Positions 17,004 to 25,660 are shown, counted from the first letter of the stretch. The stretch is DNA of 64,000 nt from Datura wrightii (GCA_035772735.1 JASDFA010000010.1:134109001-134173000), one strand, 5' to 3'. A program made the numbers and translations. The notes: generated by a model from the letters alone, not told the origin.

Positions 17004-18905
17004 TCAGGTTTTGTATCTTGAGATGTAATCTGCAATTGTATTCTTTTCAGTTTTGATAACTTCAATTGTAAATGAGAAGTTTAATATATTTAATACCAAT
17101 CTCCTTATTTCCTTTGTTGTTACAGAATCTTGTACTTTCTTAGTTATCCACCATTTTACTTGTGTATTATCTGTTCTAACAATAAATTTGTTATAAACAA
17201 TATATGGTTCGAATGCAAGCAAACATTTATATAATGCAAATAATTCTTTTCTGTTTATCTCCCATTTAATTTGTGGTTCTGTATATGATCCTGAATGATA
17301 TCTACAATGGTGTTCCAGTTTTTCATTTTCATATTTATATTTTAATACTCCTCCATAGCTATAATTGCTAGAATCTGATTCTACTATGTAGGTGAATTTT
17401 TTGTTTTCATCTGGAAAATATAATTTTGGTAGTTCTTTACACATTTCTTTTATCTTTTTTATATATTTTTTATCTTTTTCATCAAAGTAATATTCTATAT
17501 CCTTTTTTAGTTTCCTTTGTAATTGTTTTAGATTTTCTGCTAATTTTGGTATATATTCCCTTACTTGGTTAACTAATCCTAAAAAGGATTGTAATTTTTT
17601 CTTAGTATCTAATAATTCTTCAGAATCTATTATCTTCTGTACTATGTGCGTTTGCATTTTTACTCCATTTTTGTCTATTTGTATACCTAAAAATTCTATT
17701 TGGTTTTTTAGTATTTCAGCTTTTTCTTTGCTTAAACTTATTCCTGATATTTCTACTATATGTATGAATTTCTCTAGTAATCTTATATGTTCTTCTTTTG
17801 TTTTTGAATAAAGTAATATGTCGTCTATGTATACTATACAGTTTTCTAGTTGGTTAAAATAATTATCCATGAAGTGTTGATATCTACCTGGTGCATTTTT
17901 ATATCCAAAGCGTAATACATTCCATTCGTAAAATCCTTGGGGTACAGTAAATGTTGTTAGTTGTTTTGATTCATCTTCTAGTTTTAAGTGGTAAAATCCT
18001 GATTTACAGTCAAATTTACTGAAATAGTTATATCCTTGTATTTGTCTTATTTTTAATATTTTGTTTGGTATTGGGTAATTAAATGTTTTAGTTTTTGCAT
18101 TTAGATTTCTGTAATCTATTACCATTCTGCTTTTCTTTCTTTTTTGTTCATTATGTTTGTTTACTATAAATGCCGGGCTGTTATGTTTACTGTTACTTTC
18201 TCGTATATAATTATTTTCTAGTAATTCTCTTATATGCATTTGGAATTCTTTTTGATCTTCGAAATTATATCTTAGTGGTTTCTGCGTTATTATACTATTT
18301 TCATCTATTAATTCGATTTTTACTTTTGTTTTATGTTTTTCCCATCCTTGTAATGGATTTTCATTATATAATGATTTCAATTTATCTTGTAATATTTGTT
18401 CTTTATCAATTGTAAATATTATCATTTCGATTTTTTGATCGTTAGTTGTTATATTTTCTAATTTTTGAGTAATTTTTTCACTTCCTTTAATCCATGGTGT
18501 GTTTTTTCTTATTTTGTTATTTACTCTTTTTGCTCCTATTTTCTTATTACACGGAGTAGTAAACCACCAATGTATTTTTGTTATAGTATGTGGGTATAGT
18601 TTTTCTAAAAATGGCATTCCTAATAGTATATCTCTATTTGTGAATTCATAACTATACATTTCTTCTATTATTAGTATTTTATCCCATATCTGTGCTTTTA
18701 TATTTTTAGCTTTGTGTGTTATCATACTTCCTTCATTGTTAAATCCAGTAACTATAAGTGGTGATTTTAATTTTTCCCATTTATCTTCTGGTAAGCAGTT
18801 ATGTTTACACATATTTGCTCCTGCTCCTGTATCTACCATAGGTGTATAATATCTGTTGTAATATCCTTCCACTATTATTTTCATTAGTATATAGATTTTT
18901 GTCAT
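17004..18905 (-). CDS. Pol: protease-reverse transcriptase-RNase H (633 aa), copy 1
   Basis: Open over the full length with the same domain order as 9321-11222: protease DTG at 25-27, RT motif A D299, YIDD 359-362, RNase H acidic residues at 511, 554, 579 and 626. The conserved LPFG before RT motif B reads LRFG, a change at a residue that is nearly invariant in Ty3/caulimovirid RTs, so activity is doubtful. Starts 4 nt after the MP-ORF stop; the TAV copy follows. Confidence 0.93.
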   Translation of the reverse strand: MTKIYILMKIIVEGYYNRYYTPMVDTGAGANMCKHNCLPEDKWEKLKSPLIVTGFNNEGSMITHKAKNIKAQIWDKILIIEEMYSYEFTNRDILLGMPFLEKLYPHTITKIHWWFTTPCNKKIGAKRVNNKIRKNTPWIKGSEKITQKLENITTNDQKIEMIIFTIDKEQILQDKLKSLYNENPLQGWEKHKTKVKIELIDENSIITQKPLRYNFEDQKEFQMHIRELLENNYIRESNSKHNSPAFIVNKHNEQKRKKSRMVIDYRNLNAKTKTFNYPIPNKILKIRQIQGYNYFSKFDCKSGFYHLKLEDESKQLTTFTVPQGFYEWNVLRFGYKNAPGRYQHFMDNYFNQLENCIVYIDDILLYSKTKEEHIRLLEKFIHIVEISGISLSKEKAEILKNQIEFLGIQIDKNGVKMQTHIVQKIIDSEELLDTKKKLQSFLGLVNQVREYIPKLAENLKQLQRKLKKDIEYYFDEKDKKYIKKIKEMCKELPKLYFPDENKKFTYIVESDSSNYSYGGVLKYKYENEKLEHHCRYHSGSYTEPQIKWEINRKELFALYKCLLAFEPYIVYNKFIVRTDNTQVKWWITKKVQDSVTTKEIRRLVLNILNFSFTIEVIKTEKNTIADYISRYKT

Positions 18906-18909
18906 TCTT

Positions 18910-20178
18910 TCATATTAAAGTCCTTTTAATGATTATCTTTTTATTTTCGTAATGTATTATTAGTTGTTTTTCGTCTATATTATAAGGTTTTACTGTTTCC
19001 AGCCATTTTATTCCTAAAGTTATATTGTCTTTTCCTTGATATAGTTTGAATTTTATTTTTATTGGTATTCCTCCAATAATTAATTCTTGTTCTGTACTTT
19101 GTTCCATATTTGTTAATATTCCAGGTAATTCTGTATTTATATTTTCATTTTTTGTAATTTCTTCTTCTTTTATTAGTTCTCTTGTGACATAGCTTTCGTT
19201 TTGTCCTGTATCTATTTTTATTAAATATTTTCGTTGATTTAATATTCCTGTTATATAGTATTGGTAAGGTTGTATTTCATCCATTCTTTGTTCTAGTAAT
19301 TTGGGTTGTATTTCATATTCTATTCTTCTTGAAGTACTATTTCTAGATGACGATGGTGTATCATAGTTTATTCTTTTTGATGTGCTTAGTCTTTCTTTTA
19401 CTATTTCTAGATCCTCTTCAATATCCATATCTTTGTAGCTATAATCATTATTATCAATAACATTAATTATTTTATCAAAAGGGTTTTCTATTTTAATTCT
19501 TTGAATTTTATTTTTAGCTGTTATCTTATGCTTTGTAGTTAATACATATAAGTTTTTACATCTTGCTGTAAATATTTTACTACCTGGAGCCAGTTCTATT
19601 CCTGACATTTTCCAGTATAGTACTAGAGATTTATCTATATTTCTGTCATCTAATGCTACTGAGTAGTTAGCACTTATAATAAACTTAAATTTTTGGTATA
19701 TTAGGTTTCCTCTAACTGCGCTTATTATACTTTTTTCTATTGGGTGGATTATTCTATCATCTGCTAAATATAGCTCAATTGGTGTATCTATTCCTTCTCT
19801 GAAACATGCTTTTATAAGTATTTCTGTTGCTCCTAGGTGTACGTATTTTATTGGATTTCTAGCTTCTATTTCTTGGATTTCTTTGTTTATTATCTTTTTA
19901 TTTATAATAGGTATTTTAGCTTTTCCTTGGGTGTATTTGCAGTCTATTATATGTTCTTTTTGACTTACTACGTAGTATTCTTCTTGTATTTTAAAGAAAT
20001 TTCTTAGTTTAGGTATTTCCAAAATTTTGTCTACACTTAAATCTAATTCTTTTCCTTTTATTTGTTCGAACATGCTGTTGTCAAATATTATTTTTTGTTC
20101 TGAGCTTTCTCTATCTTGATATTCTTCTTTACTTATAATCCTTACATCTGTTTCAGTCATTATCTGTTTCGTATTCAT
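18910..20178 (-). CDS. Movement protein (30K family) with C-terminal retropepsin-like domain (422 aa), copy 1
   Basis: Residues about 105-215 match the 30K/caulimovirus movement protein family (HLGATEILIKACFREGIDTP, then ADDRI and VRGNLIYQKFKFIISANYSV); these proteins line plasmodesmal tubules for cell-to-cell spread. A Ser-rich linker (about 265-290) is followed by residues 305-422 that look like an aspartic protease fold: a strand with IDTGQNESYV (D323) and later ITLGIKWLETVKPYNI. The true Pol protease lies separately at the start of the next ORF, so this is a second, probably divergent or inactive domain. Overlaps the coat protein ORF by 26 nt and precedes Pol by 4 nt. The only uninterrupted copy. 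Confidence 0.88.
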   Translation of the reverse strand: MNTKQIMTETDVRIISKEEYQDRESSEQKIIFDNSMFEQIKGKELDLSVDKILEIPKLRNFFKIQEEYYVVSQKEHIIDCKYTQGKAKIPIINKKIINKEIQEIEARNPIKYVHLGATEILIKACFREGIDTPIELYLADDRIIHPIEKSIISAVRGNLIYQKFKFIISANYSVALDDRNIDKSLVLYWKMSGIELAPGSKIFTARCKNLYVLTTKHKITAKNKIQRIKIENPFDKIINVIDNNDYSYKDMDIEEDLEIVKERLSTSKRINYDTPSSSRNSTSRRIEYEIQPKLLEQRMDEIQPYQYYITGILNQRKYLIKIDTGQNESYVTRELIKEEEITKNENINTELPGILTNMEQSTEQELIIGGIPIKIKFKLYQGKDNITLGIKWLETVKPYNIDEKQLIIHYENKKIIIKRTLI

Positions 20179-21913
20179 TTATCTCATTTTCATTATCTGT
20201 TTTTTCGTATTCTGTTAATTCGTATATACTATCTTCATCATTTAGATTATAGTCTATATAATCTATTTGTTTATATTTTTCATCTTCGATTATTATTTCT
20301 ACTTCTGAAATTTGTTTTTTATTTACGTTTTTAGGTACTCTACAGTCTCTAGCTAAATGTCCTAATTTGCCACAGTTGTAGCATTTGCATTCTGATATAT
20401 TTTTCTTAGCCCTGTGAGGTCTTCTTTGTTTGTAGTTTTTTATATAATATCTTTTTCTTGGTTTCTTATACTTGTATTTTGTCCTAAATGGTCTGTATTT
20501 TTTAATTCTTTTCTTGTATTTATTTGTGCATCCAAATTGTGGTGTTGTTCTAGTTGTACAACATGCTAAGTTTTTTACTAGTATTTTTTCCATTTTCATG
20601 TCTTCCTTATGTTTTTCACATAATTCTGTAAACCATTTTTGTAGAAATTTTATTCTAGATCCTAGTGTATCTATTAGTCCTGATTCTTGCCAGTCTTTAG
20701 TTATTTTTGAACTAAACGGTTCTGGTAATTTTGTATAGTATAATTTCCTTATTTCTCTGCTTTCTTCATTTGTATATAATCCTTTATAATAATATTCTTT
20801 AAATGCGCATGTATATTCATCCATATAACTCATTTTACATATGCTTAATTTATTCATTAGATTTATGTTTAGTTCTTTATCTTTTTGCCGTTCTTCTATT
20901 TCGGTAGTCATACTACTAAATTCATTTCTTATTGCCATTTCGTATTTGGTTAATATATCTATAGATGTTGTTGCTGGTTCATTATTAATTTTCTTATTAT
21001 TTCTTAATGTTTCTAAACTTTCTGGTGATAAATTTTGTAGCCATATTTTTGTTGTTCCTATTAATGTTCGTTCTATGTATCCAGGGGCATCTGCTATTAG
21101 TATTTTGTTATCTATTAACTGTTTTGAAATGTATCCTATCCATAGCTGAATTGTTTTATTTGTATCTGCAACAGAATCTAAATCTAAAAAATTATATTGT
21201 TCTATATTTTGTCTAGGTGTCCAGTTTTTATTTAATCTTTTATTCCATAATGTTTTGCTTCTATTTTCCCTTTCGTAAGTATAATAGGTTGGACTAGTAT
21301 TTGGTGTTCTTGGACTTCTAGTTCCTGATGTACTAGGTTTTTCGTCTATGTCTTCTACATTAATTTCTATATTATTTTCCTTTTCTATTAGATTAGTATA
21401 AGTTTCTGATGTTTCTGAATATTGATCTAGGTTTTCTTCATCATTTTGCTCACTTATGTCGTCTATTCCTATTTTAGGCTGATTTTCTACTGTACCTGAT
21501 TCTTCTAGTAATATTTTAAATTTTTCTATTTCTTCTGTAAGTTTTAACTCTTCTCGTTGTTTTTCTTTTGCTTTTAATTTTTCTTCATATAGCTGTTTAA
21601 ATTTTTCTAATTCTTTTTCCAGTTCTTGTATTCTCGTGTCTTTTTCTTCTTTAACTTGTTGAACTTCTATTTGAGCTTGTTTTTTAATTTTTTCTATTTC
21701 CTTTTTCCTATCTATTTCTTCGTTTTCTTTATTAATTCTTACCATAGCTGTTAAGCTATCTTCTAAAGTTGCCGATTCTTTTTCTAACATCAAATACAAT
21801 TGATCTCCTATCTTTTTAAATCTTCTTCCTAAGTTTGAGTGTATAATTTTTATTTCTAATCCTTTTTGGCTTATATATTTTTCTTCTTCTATAACATATT
21901 CTTCCTTGTTCAT
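20153..21913 (-). CDS. Coat protein (586 aa), copy 1
   Basis: Residues about 45-135 are a long charged coiled coil (EKIKKQAQIEVQQVKEEKD and following heptads), 150-200 an acidic linker, about 215-470 the capsid core (WNKRLNKNWTPRQN through LQKWFTELCEKHKED), then a Lys/Arg-rich stretch that fits nucleic-acid binding, a CCHC knuckle CYNCGKLGHLARDC (20342-20383), and an acidic tail. The CCHC after a basic block is the hallmark of caulimovirid and Gag-like capsid proteins. The start at 21913 is chosen because it overlaps the small ORF 4 stop as ATGA. Longer than the CaMV coat protein (about 490 aa) owing to the N-terminal coiled coil. The only uninterrupted copy. Confidence 0.92.
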   Translation of the reverse strand: MNKEEYVIEEEKYISQKGLEIKIIHSNLGRRFKKIGDQLYLMLEKESATLEDSLTAMVRINKENEEIDRKKEIEKIKKQAQIEVQQVKEEKDTRIQELEKELEKFKQLYEEKLKAKEKQREELKLTEEIEKFKILLEESGTVENQPKIGIDDISEQNDEENLDQYSETSETYTNLIEKENNIEINVEDIDEKPSTSGTRSPRTPNTSPTYYTYERENRSKTLWNKRLNKNWTPRQNIEQYNFLDLDSVADTNKTIQLWIGYISKQLIDNKILIADAPGYIERTLIGTTKIWLQNLSPESLETLRNNKKINNEPATTSIDILTKYEMAIRNEFSSMTTEIEERQKDKELNINLMNKLSICKMSYMDEYTCAFKEYYYKGLYTNEESREIRKLYYTKLPEPFSSKITKDWQESGLIDTLGSRIKFLQKWFTELCEKHKEDMKMEKILVKNLACCTTRTTPQFGCTNKYKKRIKKYRPFRTKYKYKKPRKRYYIKNYKQRRPHRAKKNISECKCYNCGKLGHLARDCRVPKNVNKKQISEVEIIIEDEKYKQIDYIDYNLNDEDSIYELTEYEKTDNENEINEYETDND

Positions 21914-22128
21914 TGTAAATCGTGTTGTAATTTATATTCTAAGTGTTGTAGTTGTAGCTCTAAATGAAATATTATTCTCCTTTGTGTTTTTATTGATATT
22001 TGGCACACTCCTGCAATTATATTATAATTTAACCTTTCTTTTCTAGATTCAATTTCTTCCGTTATTTCATTTATTTTGTTAAGTAATTGTTGCCTGTATT
22101 CTTCGCTGTTATCAATGTTATTTTTCAT
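21910..22128 (-). CDS. Viral small ORF 4 (72 aa), copy 1
   Basis: Helical product; the middle RLNYNIIAGVCQISIKTQRR is the most distinctive part. Its stop overlaps the CP start (ATGA, 21910-21913). A virion-associated-protein role is conceivable from position only. Confidence 0.75.
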   Translation of the reverse strand: MKNNIDNSEEYRQQLLNKINEITEEIESRKERLNYNIIAGVCQISIKTQRRIIFHLELQLQHLEYKLQHDLQ

Positions 22129-22325
22129 TTCAGTTTTTTCAAATATTTTATATATTTATATTCTGTTTCTGAAATTATATCTATTAAATATCCAAGTCTA
22201 ACATTATTTGTTTTATTTAAGCTTAAGAGTTTATATTCAGGATATAATATTTTTAACCGATTTTTTAATTTTTTAGCTTTTTTATGGATATGACCTTTCT
22301 TTGATTTATTCTGTGTTTGGTTCAT
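22125..22325 (-). CDS. Viral small ORF 3 (66 aa, lysine-rich), copy 1
   Basis: Basic N-terminus and a helical C-terminus ending EYKYIKYLKKLK. ATGA overlaps with both neighbours. No named family. Confidence 0.75.
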   Translation of the reverse strand: MNQTQNKSKKGHIHKKAKKLKNRLKILYPEYKLLSLNKTNNVRLGYLIDIISETEYKYIKYLKKLK

Positions 22326-22537
22326 TGGTTAAACATTTTATTATAGTATTCTATTTTTAATGGTTCTAATCTTTGTAACTCTTCTATACATCCATATGCA
22401 TACTCTAAATATTCCAGATTACGTTCCAGATTACTATCTTTCATATATTCCCTTATATTATCTTGTAATAAAAGCTTTGTTAATCTTATACTTTCCATAG
22501 TATCTAACCAATATTCCATATATTCATAATTTATCAT
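22322..22537 (-). CDS. Viral small ORF 2 (71 aa), copy 1
   Basis: Begins MINYEYMEYWLDT. Helical and unrecognised. Starts 3 nt after small ORF 1 and overlaps small ORF 3. Confidence 0.75.
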   Translation of the reverse strand: MINYEYMEYWLDTMESIRLTKLLLQDNIREYMKDSNLERNLEYLEYAYGCIEELQRLEPLKIEYYNKMFNQ

Positions 22538-22540
22538 TTT

Positions 22541-22771
22541 TTAGTCTAAATCCTTATCTAATTTTCTAATTTCTTCTATAGTCATCTCCGTCCAATCTTG
22601 GTTAATTAACTTCATAGTTTCTTCTAATTCTATTATCTCTTCTAATATTTTAGACAATAATTTCATTATACATAAGACAAGTATCTCATATCTATGATTT
22701 CTATGTGATAGGTTTGAACTCATTTTATGAATTTTTCTAAACATGGTATTCCTTTTAATCTCCTTAGGCAT
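22541..22771 (-). CDS. Viral small ORF 1 (76 aa), copy 1
   Basis: Opens the ORF series of the first complete unit, after a leader of about 500 nt. No domain recognised. Conservation of frame and length in all four copies argues that it is a real viral gene. Confidence 0.75.
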   Translation of the reverse strand: MPKEIKRNTMFRKIHKMSSNLSHRNHRYEILVLCIMKLLSKILEEIIELEETMKLINQDWTEMTIEEIRKLDKDLD

Positions 22772-23168
22772 TATTTAAGATTATCTAATTCTTATATCGT
22801 TATTCTGAATTATCCTTTTGGGTCATTACTATGCGTTTTCAGTTATAATCAGTTACCCTAACAATGACTTCAACTTCGTGTACTCCCCTAAAACGGCTCT
22901 CCTGGCCTAACCGGTTTCCACATTAGGATGTCTTAGTCTGGGCATACTTATTCATAACTTACTAAACACGTACATAGCAAACTTAATCAGGCATTCATAA
23001 AAACGATATAACAAGAAGATATTAACAAATAATACTTAGCAGATTATCAGGAATACAACAGTTTAGTTATTCATAATTATGAATAAACATACCTCAGTTT
23101 GTAACTTTGCATCATTGCTAGATTTTTCCATTGGATTATATTTTTAAAGTAGATTTTTTTTTATCTTA

Positions 23169-23182
23169 TGGCTCTGATACCA
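23169..23182 (-). promoter_or_regulatory. Primer binding site (initiator-Met tRNA), upstream of copy 1
   Basis: Reverse complement TGGTATCAGAGCCA, identical to the sites at 3779-3792 and 7582-7595. Confidence 0.85.
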
Positions 23183-23269
23183 ATTTGGGGGTAGGGGTGC
23201 GGAAGTAAGAGTTGAGAGAGAATATGTTGGATTGCGGATGCGGATGCCTTTGGCTTCCGTCTGAGTTTC

Positions 23270-23277
23270 TATTTATA
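23270..23277 (-). promoter_or_regulatory. Viral promoter TATA box, upstream of copy 1
   Basis: tatttata on the plus strand in the same context as the other viral boxes. Only 37 bp of upstream viral sequence remain before the junction with block C. Confidence 0.65.
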
Positions 23278-23314
23278 GACAAAATTTACAATCGACTTTT
23301 TACAATTGGCTCTT

Positions 23315-25177
23315 GGATATTACAACAGATATTATACACCTATGGTAGATACAGGAGCAGGAGCAAATATGTGTAAACACAACTGCTTACCAGAAGATAA
23401 ATGGGAAAAATTAAAATCACCACTTATAGTTACTGGATTTAACAATGAAGGAAGTATGATAACACACAAAGCTAAAAATATAAAAGCACAGATATGGGAT
23501 AAAATACTAATAATAGAAGAAATGTATAGTTATGAATTCACAAATAGAGATATACTATTAGGAATGCCATTTTTAGAAAAACTATACCCACATACTATAA
23601 CAAAAACACATTGGTGGTTTACTACTCCGTGTAATAAGAAAATAGGAGCAAAAAGAGTAAATAACAAAATAAGAAAAAACACACCATGGATTAAAGGAAG
23701 TGAAAAAATTACTCAAAAATTAGAAAATATAACAACTAACGATCAAAAAATCGAAATGATAATATTTACAATTGATAAAGAACAAATATTACAAGATAAA
23801 TTGAAATCATTATATAATGAAAATCCATTACAAGGATGGGAAAAACATAAAACAAAAGTAAAAATCGAATTAATAGATGAAAATAGTATAATAACGCAGA
23901 AACCACTAAGATATAATTTCGAAGATCAAAAAGAATTCCAAATGCATATAAGAGAATTACTAGAAAATAATTATATACGAGAAAGTAACAGTAAACATAA
24001 CAGCCCGGCATTTATAGTAAACAAACATAATGAACAAAAAAGAAAGAAAAGCAGAATGGTAATAGATTACAGAAATCTAAATGCAAAAACTAAAACATAT
24101 AATTACCCAATACCAAATAAAATATTAAAAATAAGACAAATACAAGGATATAACTATTTCAGTAAATTTGACTGTAAATCAGGATTTTACCACTTAAAAC
24201 TAGAAGAAGAATCAAAACAACTAACAGCATTTACTGTACCCCAAGGATTTTACGAATGGAATGTATTACCCTTTGGATATAAAAATGCACCGGGTAGATA
24301 TCAACACTTCATGGATAATTATTTTAACCAACTAGAAAACTGTATAGTATACATAGACGACATATTACTTTATTCAAGAACAAAAGAAGAACATATAAGA
24401 TTACTAAAGAAATTCATACATATAATAGAAATATCAGGAATAAGTTTAAGCAAAGAAGAAGCTGAAATATTAAAAAACCAAATAGAATTTTTAGGTATAC
24501 AAATAGACAAAAATGGAGTAAAAATGCAAACGCACATAGTACAGAAGATAATAGATTCTGAAGAATTATTAGATACTAAGAAAAAATTACAATCCTTTTT
24601 AGGATTAGTTAACCAAGTAAGGGAATATGTACCAAAATTAGCAGAAAATCTAAAACCATTACAAAGGAAACTAAAAAAGGATATAGAATATCACTTTGAT
24701 GAAAAAGACAAAAAATATATAAAAAAGATAAAAGAAATGTGTAAAGAACTACCAAAATTATATTTTCCAGATGAAAACAAAAAATTCACCTACATAGTAG
24801 AATCAGATTCTAGCAATCACAGCTATGGAGGAGTATTAAAATATAAATATGAAAATGAAAAAATAGAACACCATTGTAGATATCATTCAGGATCATATAC
24901 AGAACCACAAATTAAATGGGAGATAAACAGAAAAGAATTATTTGCATTATATAAATGTTTGCTTGCATTCGAACCATATATTGTTTATAACAAATTTATT
25001 GTTAGAACAGATAATACACAAGTAAAATGGTGGATAACTAAGAAAGTACAAGATTCTGTAACAACAAAGGAAATAAGGAGATTGGTGTTAAATATATTAA
25101 ACTTCTCATTTACAATTGAAGTTATCAAAACTGAAAGGAATACAATTGCAGATTACATCTCAAGATACAAAACCTGA
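23315..25177 (+). pseudogene. Pol lacking its first 14 codons (block C)
   Basis: Viral Pol from GYYNRYYTPMVDTGAGA to its natural stop, fused at 23314/23315 to inverted intergenic DNA. No viral ATG remains; an in-frame TTG at 23306 is fortuitous. Protease DTG, LPFG, YIDD and the RNase H residues are all present, so the body is undamaged but has no promoter or start of its own. Opposite in orientation to the two Pol genes of block B. Confidence 0.9.
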
Positions 25178-25187
25178 CGAAGGTAAA

Positions 25188-25359
25188 ATGGAGCAAATAC
25201 TCGGACTCCTAACTACACTTTGCAAAAAAGTGGAAAATATGGAGGAAGATATACAGCAGTTGAAAAGCAAAGCTAATAGTCAGCAGCGTGACTCAAAAAA
25301 CGCGGAGCTACGTCGATCGGAAGACGAAAAACTTCCAGAGCTAAAAGGAGACGTTGGGA
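25188..25359 (+). pseudogene. TAV-like protein N-terminus (block C)
   Basis: First 57 or so codons (MEQILGLL coiled coil to ELKGDVG) following Pol after 10 nt, then cut by a junction that shares GGA with the MP-end sequence of block D. Confidence 0.85.
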
Positions 25360-25437
25360 CTTTAATATGAAAGAATGACAAAAATCTATATACTAATGAA
25401 AATAATAGTAGAAGGATATTACAACAGATATTATACA
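25357..25437 (+). pseudogene. MP-ORF end and Pol start fragment (block D)
   Basis: Contains the last codons of the MP ORF, its TGA, and the Pol ATG at 25375 with about 20 codons. The final 24 bp (25414-25437) repeat exactly the first 24 bp of block C (23315-23338). Host LTR resumes at 25437/25438. Confidence 0.85.
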
Positions 25438-25451
25438 ATAGTTGTCATTAA
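25437..25451 (+). repeat. Right copy of the direct repeat flanking the pararetrovirus array
   Basis: AATAGTTGTCATTAA, identical to 2406-2420. Confidence 0.75.
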
Positions 25452-25660
25452 TTGTAGTATATAAATAGTTTAGAAACAAAAACTCACTCAACTCTTGGTT
25501 GGATTGTTGTTAACATAGTTAGGAATAGAATAGAGATATAGTAAACTAGGCAGTTTTACATATCTAGAGCAGCCTCCTTGGATCGATACTTGGCTACTTA
25601 GCCACTTTATTACTTGTTTGACCACGTGCACTTGCGTGTCGGTTGATAATACTTAATAAT
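25437..25660 (+). mobile_element. 3' LTR, right part, of the Athila/Tat-like element
   Basis: Continuation of the LTR broken at 2420: R/U5-like sequence running through ctcactcaactcttggttgg to accacgtgcacttgcgtgtcgg. The exact 3' end is uncertain by a few tens of bases because no second LTR is available for comparison. Beyond it, up to 25876, is unassigned AT-rich DNA that probably belongs to the MULE 5' flank; nothing else is seen there. Confidence 0.55.

Larger units (their letters stand above)
22772..23314 (-). promoter_or_regulatory. Viral intergenic region, cut 37 bp upstream of the TATA box
   Basis: Primer binding site at 23169-23182 and TATA box at 23270-23277 are present, but the region is cut at 23314 by the junction with block C, so the palindrome and the rest of the upstream promoter are missing. 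This is the promoter for copy 1 and is probably weakened. Confidence 0.82.
2421..25436. mobile_element. Endogenous pararetrovirus (Caulimoviridae) array, about 23 kb
   Basis: Blocks: A 2421-5490 (+), B 5491-23314 (-), C 23315-25359 (+), D 25357-25437 (+). Hallmarks are a coat protein with a CCHC knuckle, a 30K-type movement protein, PR-RT-RNase H without integrase, a TAV-like last ORF, and an initiator-Met tRNA primer binding site in the intergenic region. There are no LTRs. Gene order CP-MP-Pol-TAV resembles Solendovirus and Cavemovirus as I know those genera; the exact genus cannot be fixed by eye. The DNA is strikingly A/T rich compared with its surroundings. Confidence 0.95.

Noticed and set aside
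23306..23314. TTG codon as a start for the block C Pol
   Set aside because: The codons belong to inverted intergenic DNA; the start is an accident of the junction.
2406..25451. An integrase-mediated origin for the viral array because of its flanking repeat
   Set aside because: No integrase is encoded, the repeat is 15 bp rather than the 4-6 bp of LTR elements, and the array is internally rearranged. Break repair fits better.
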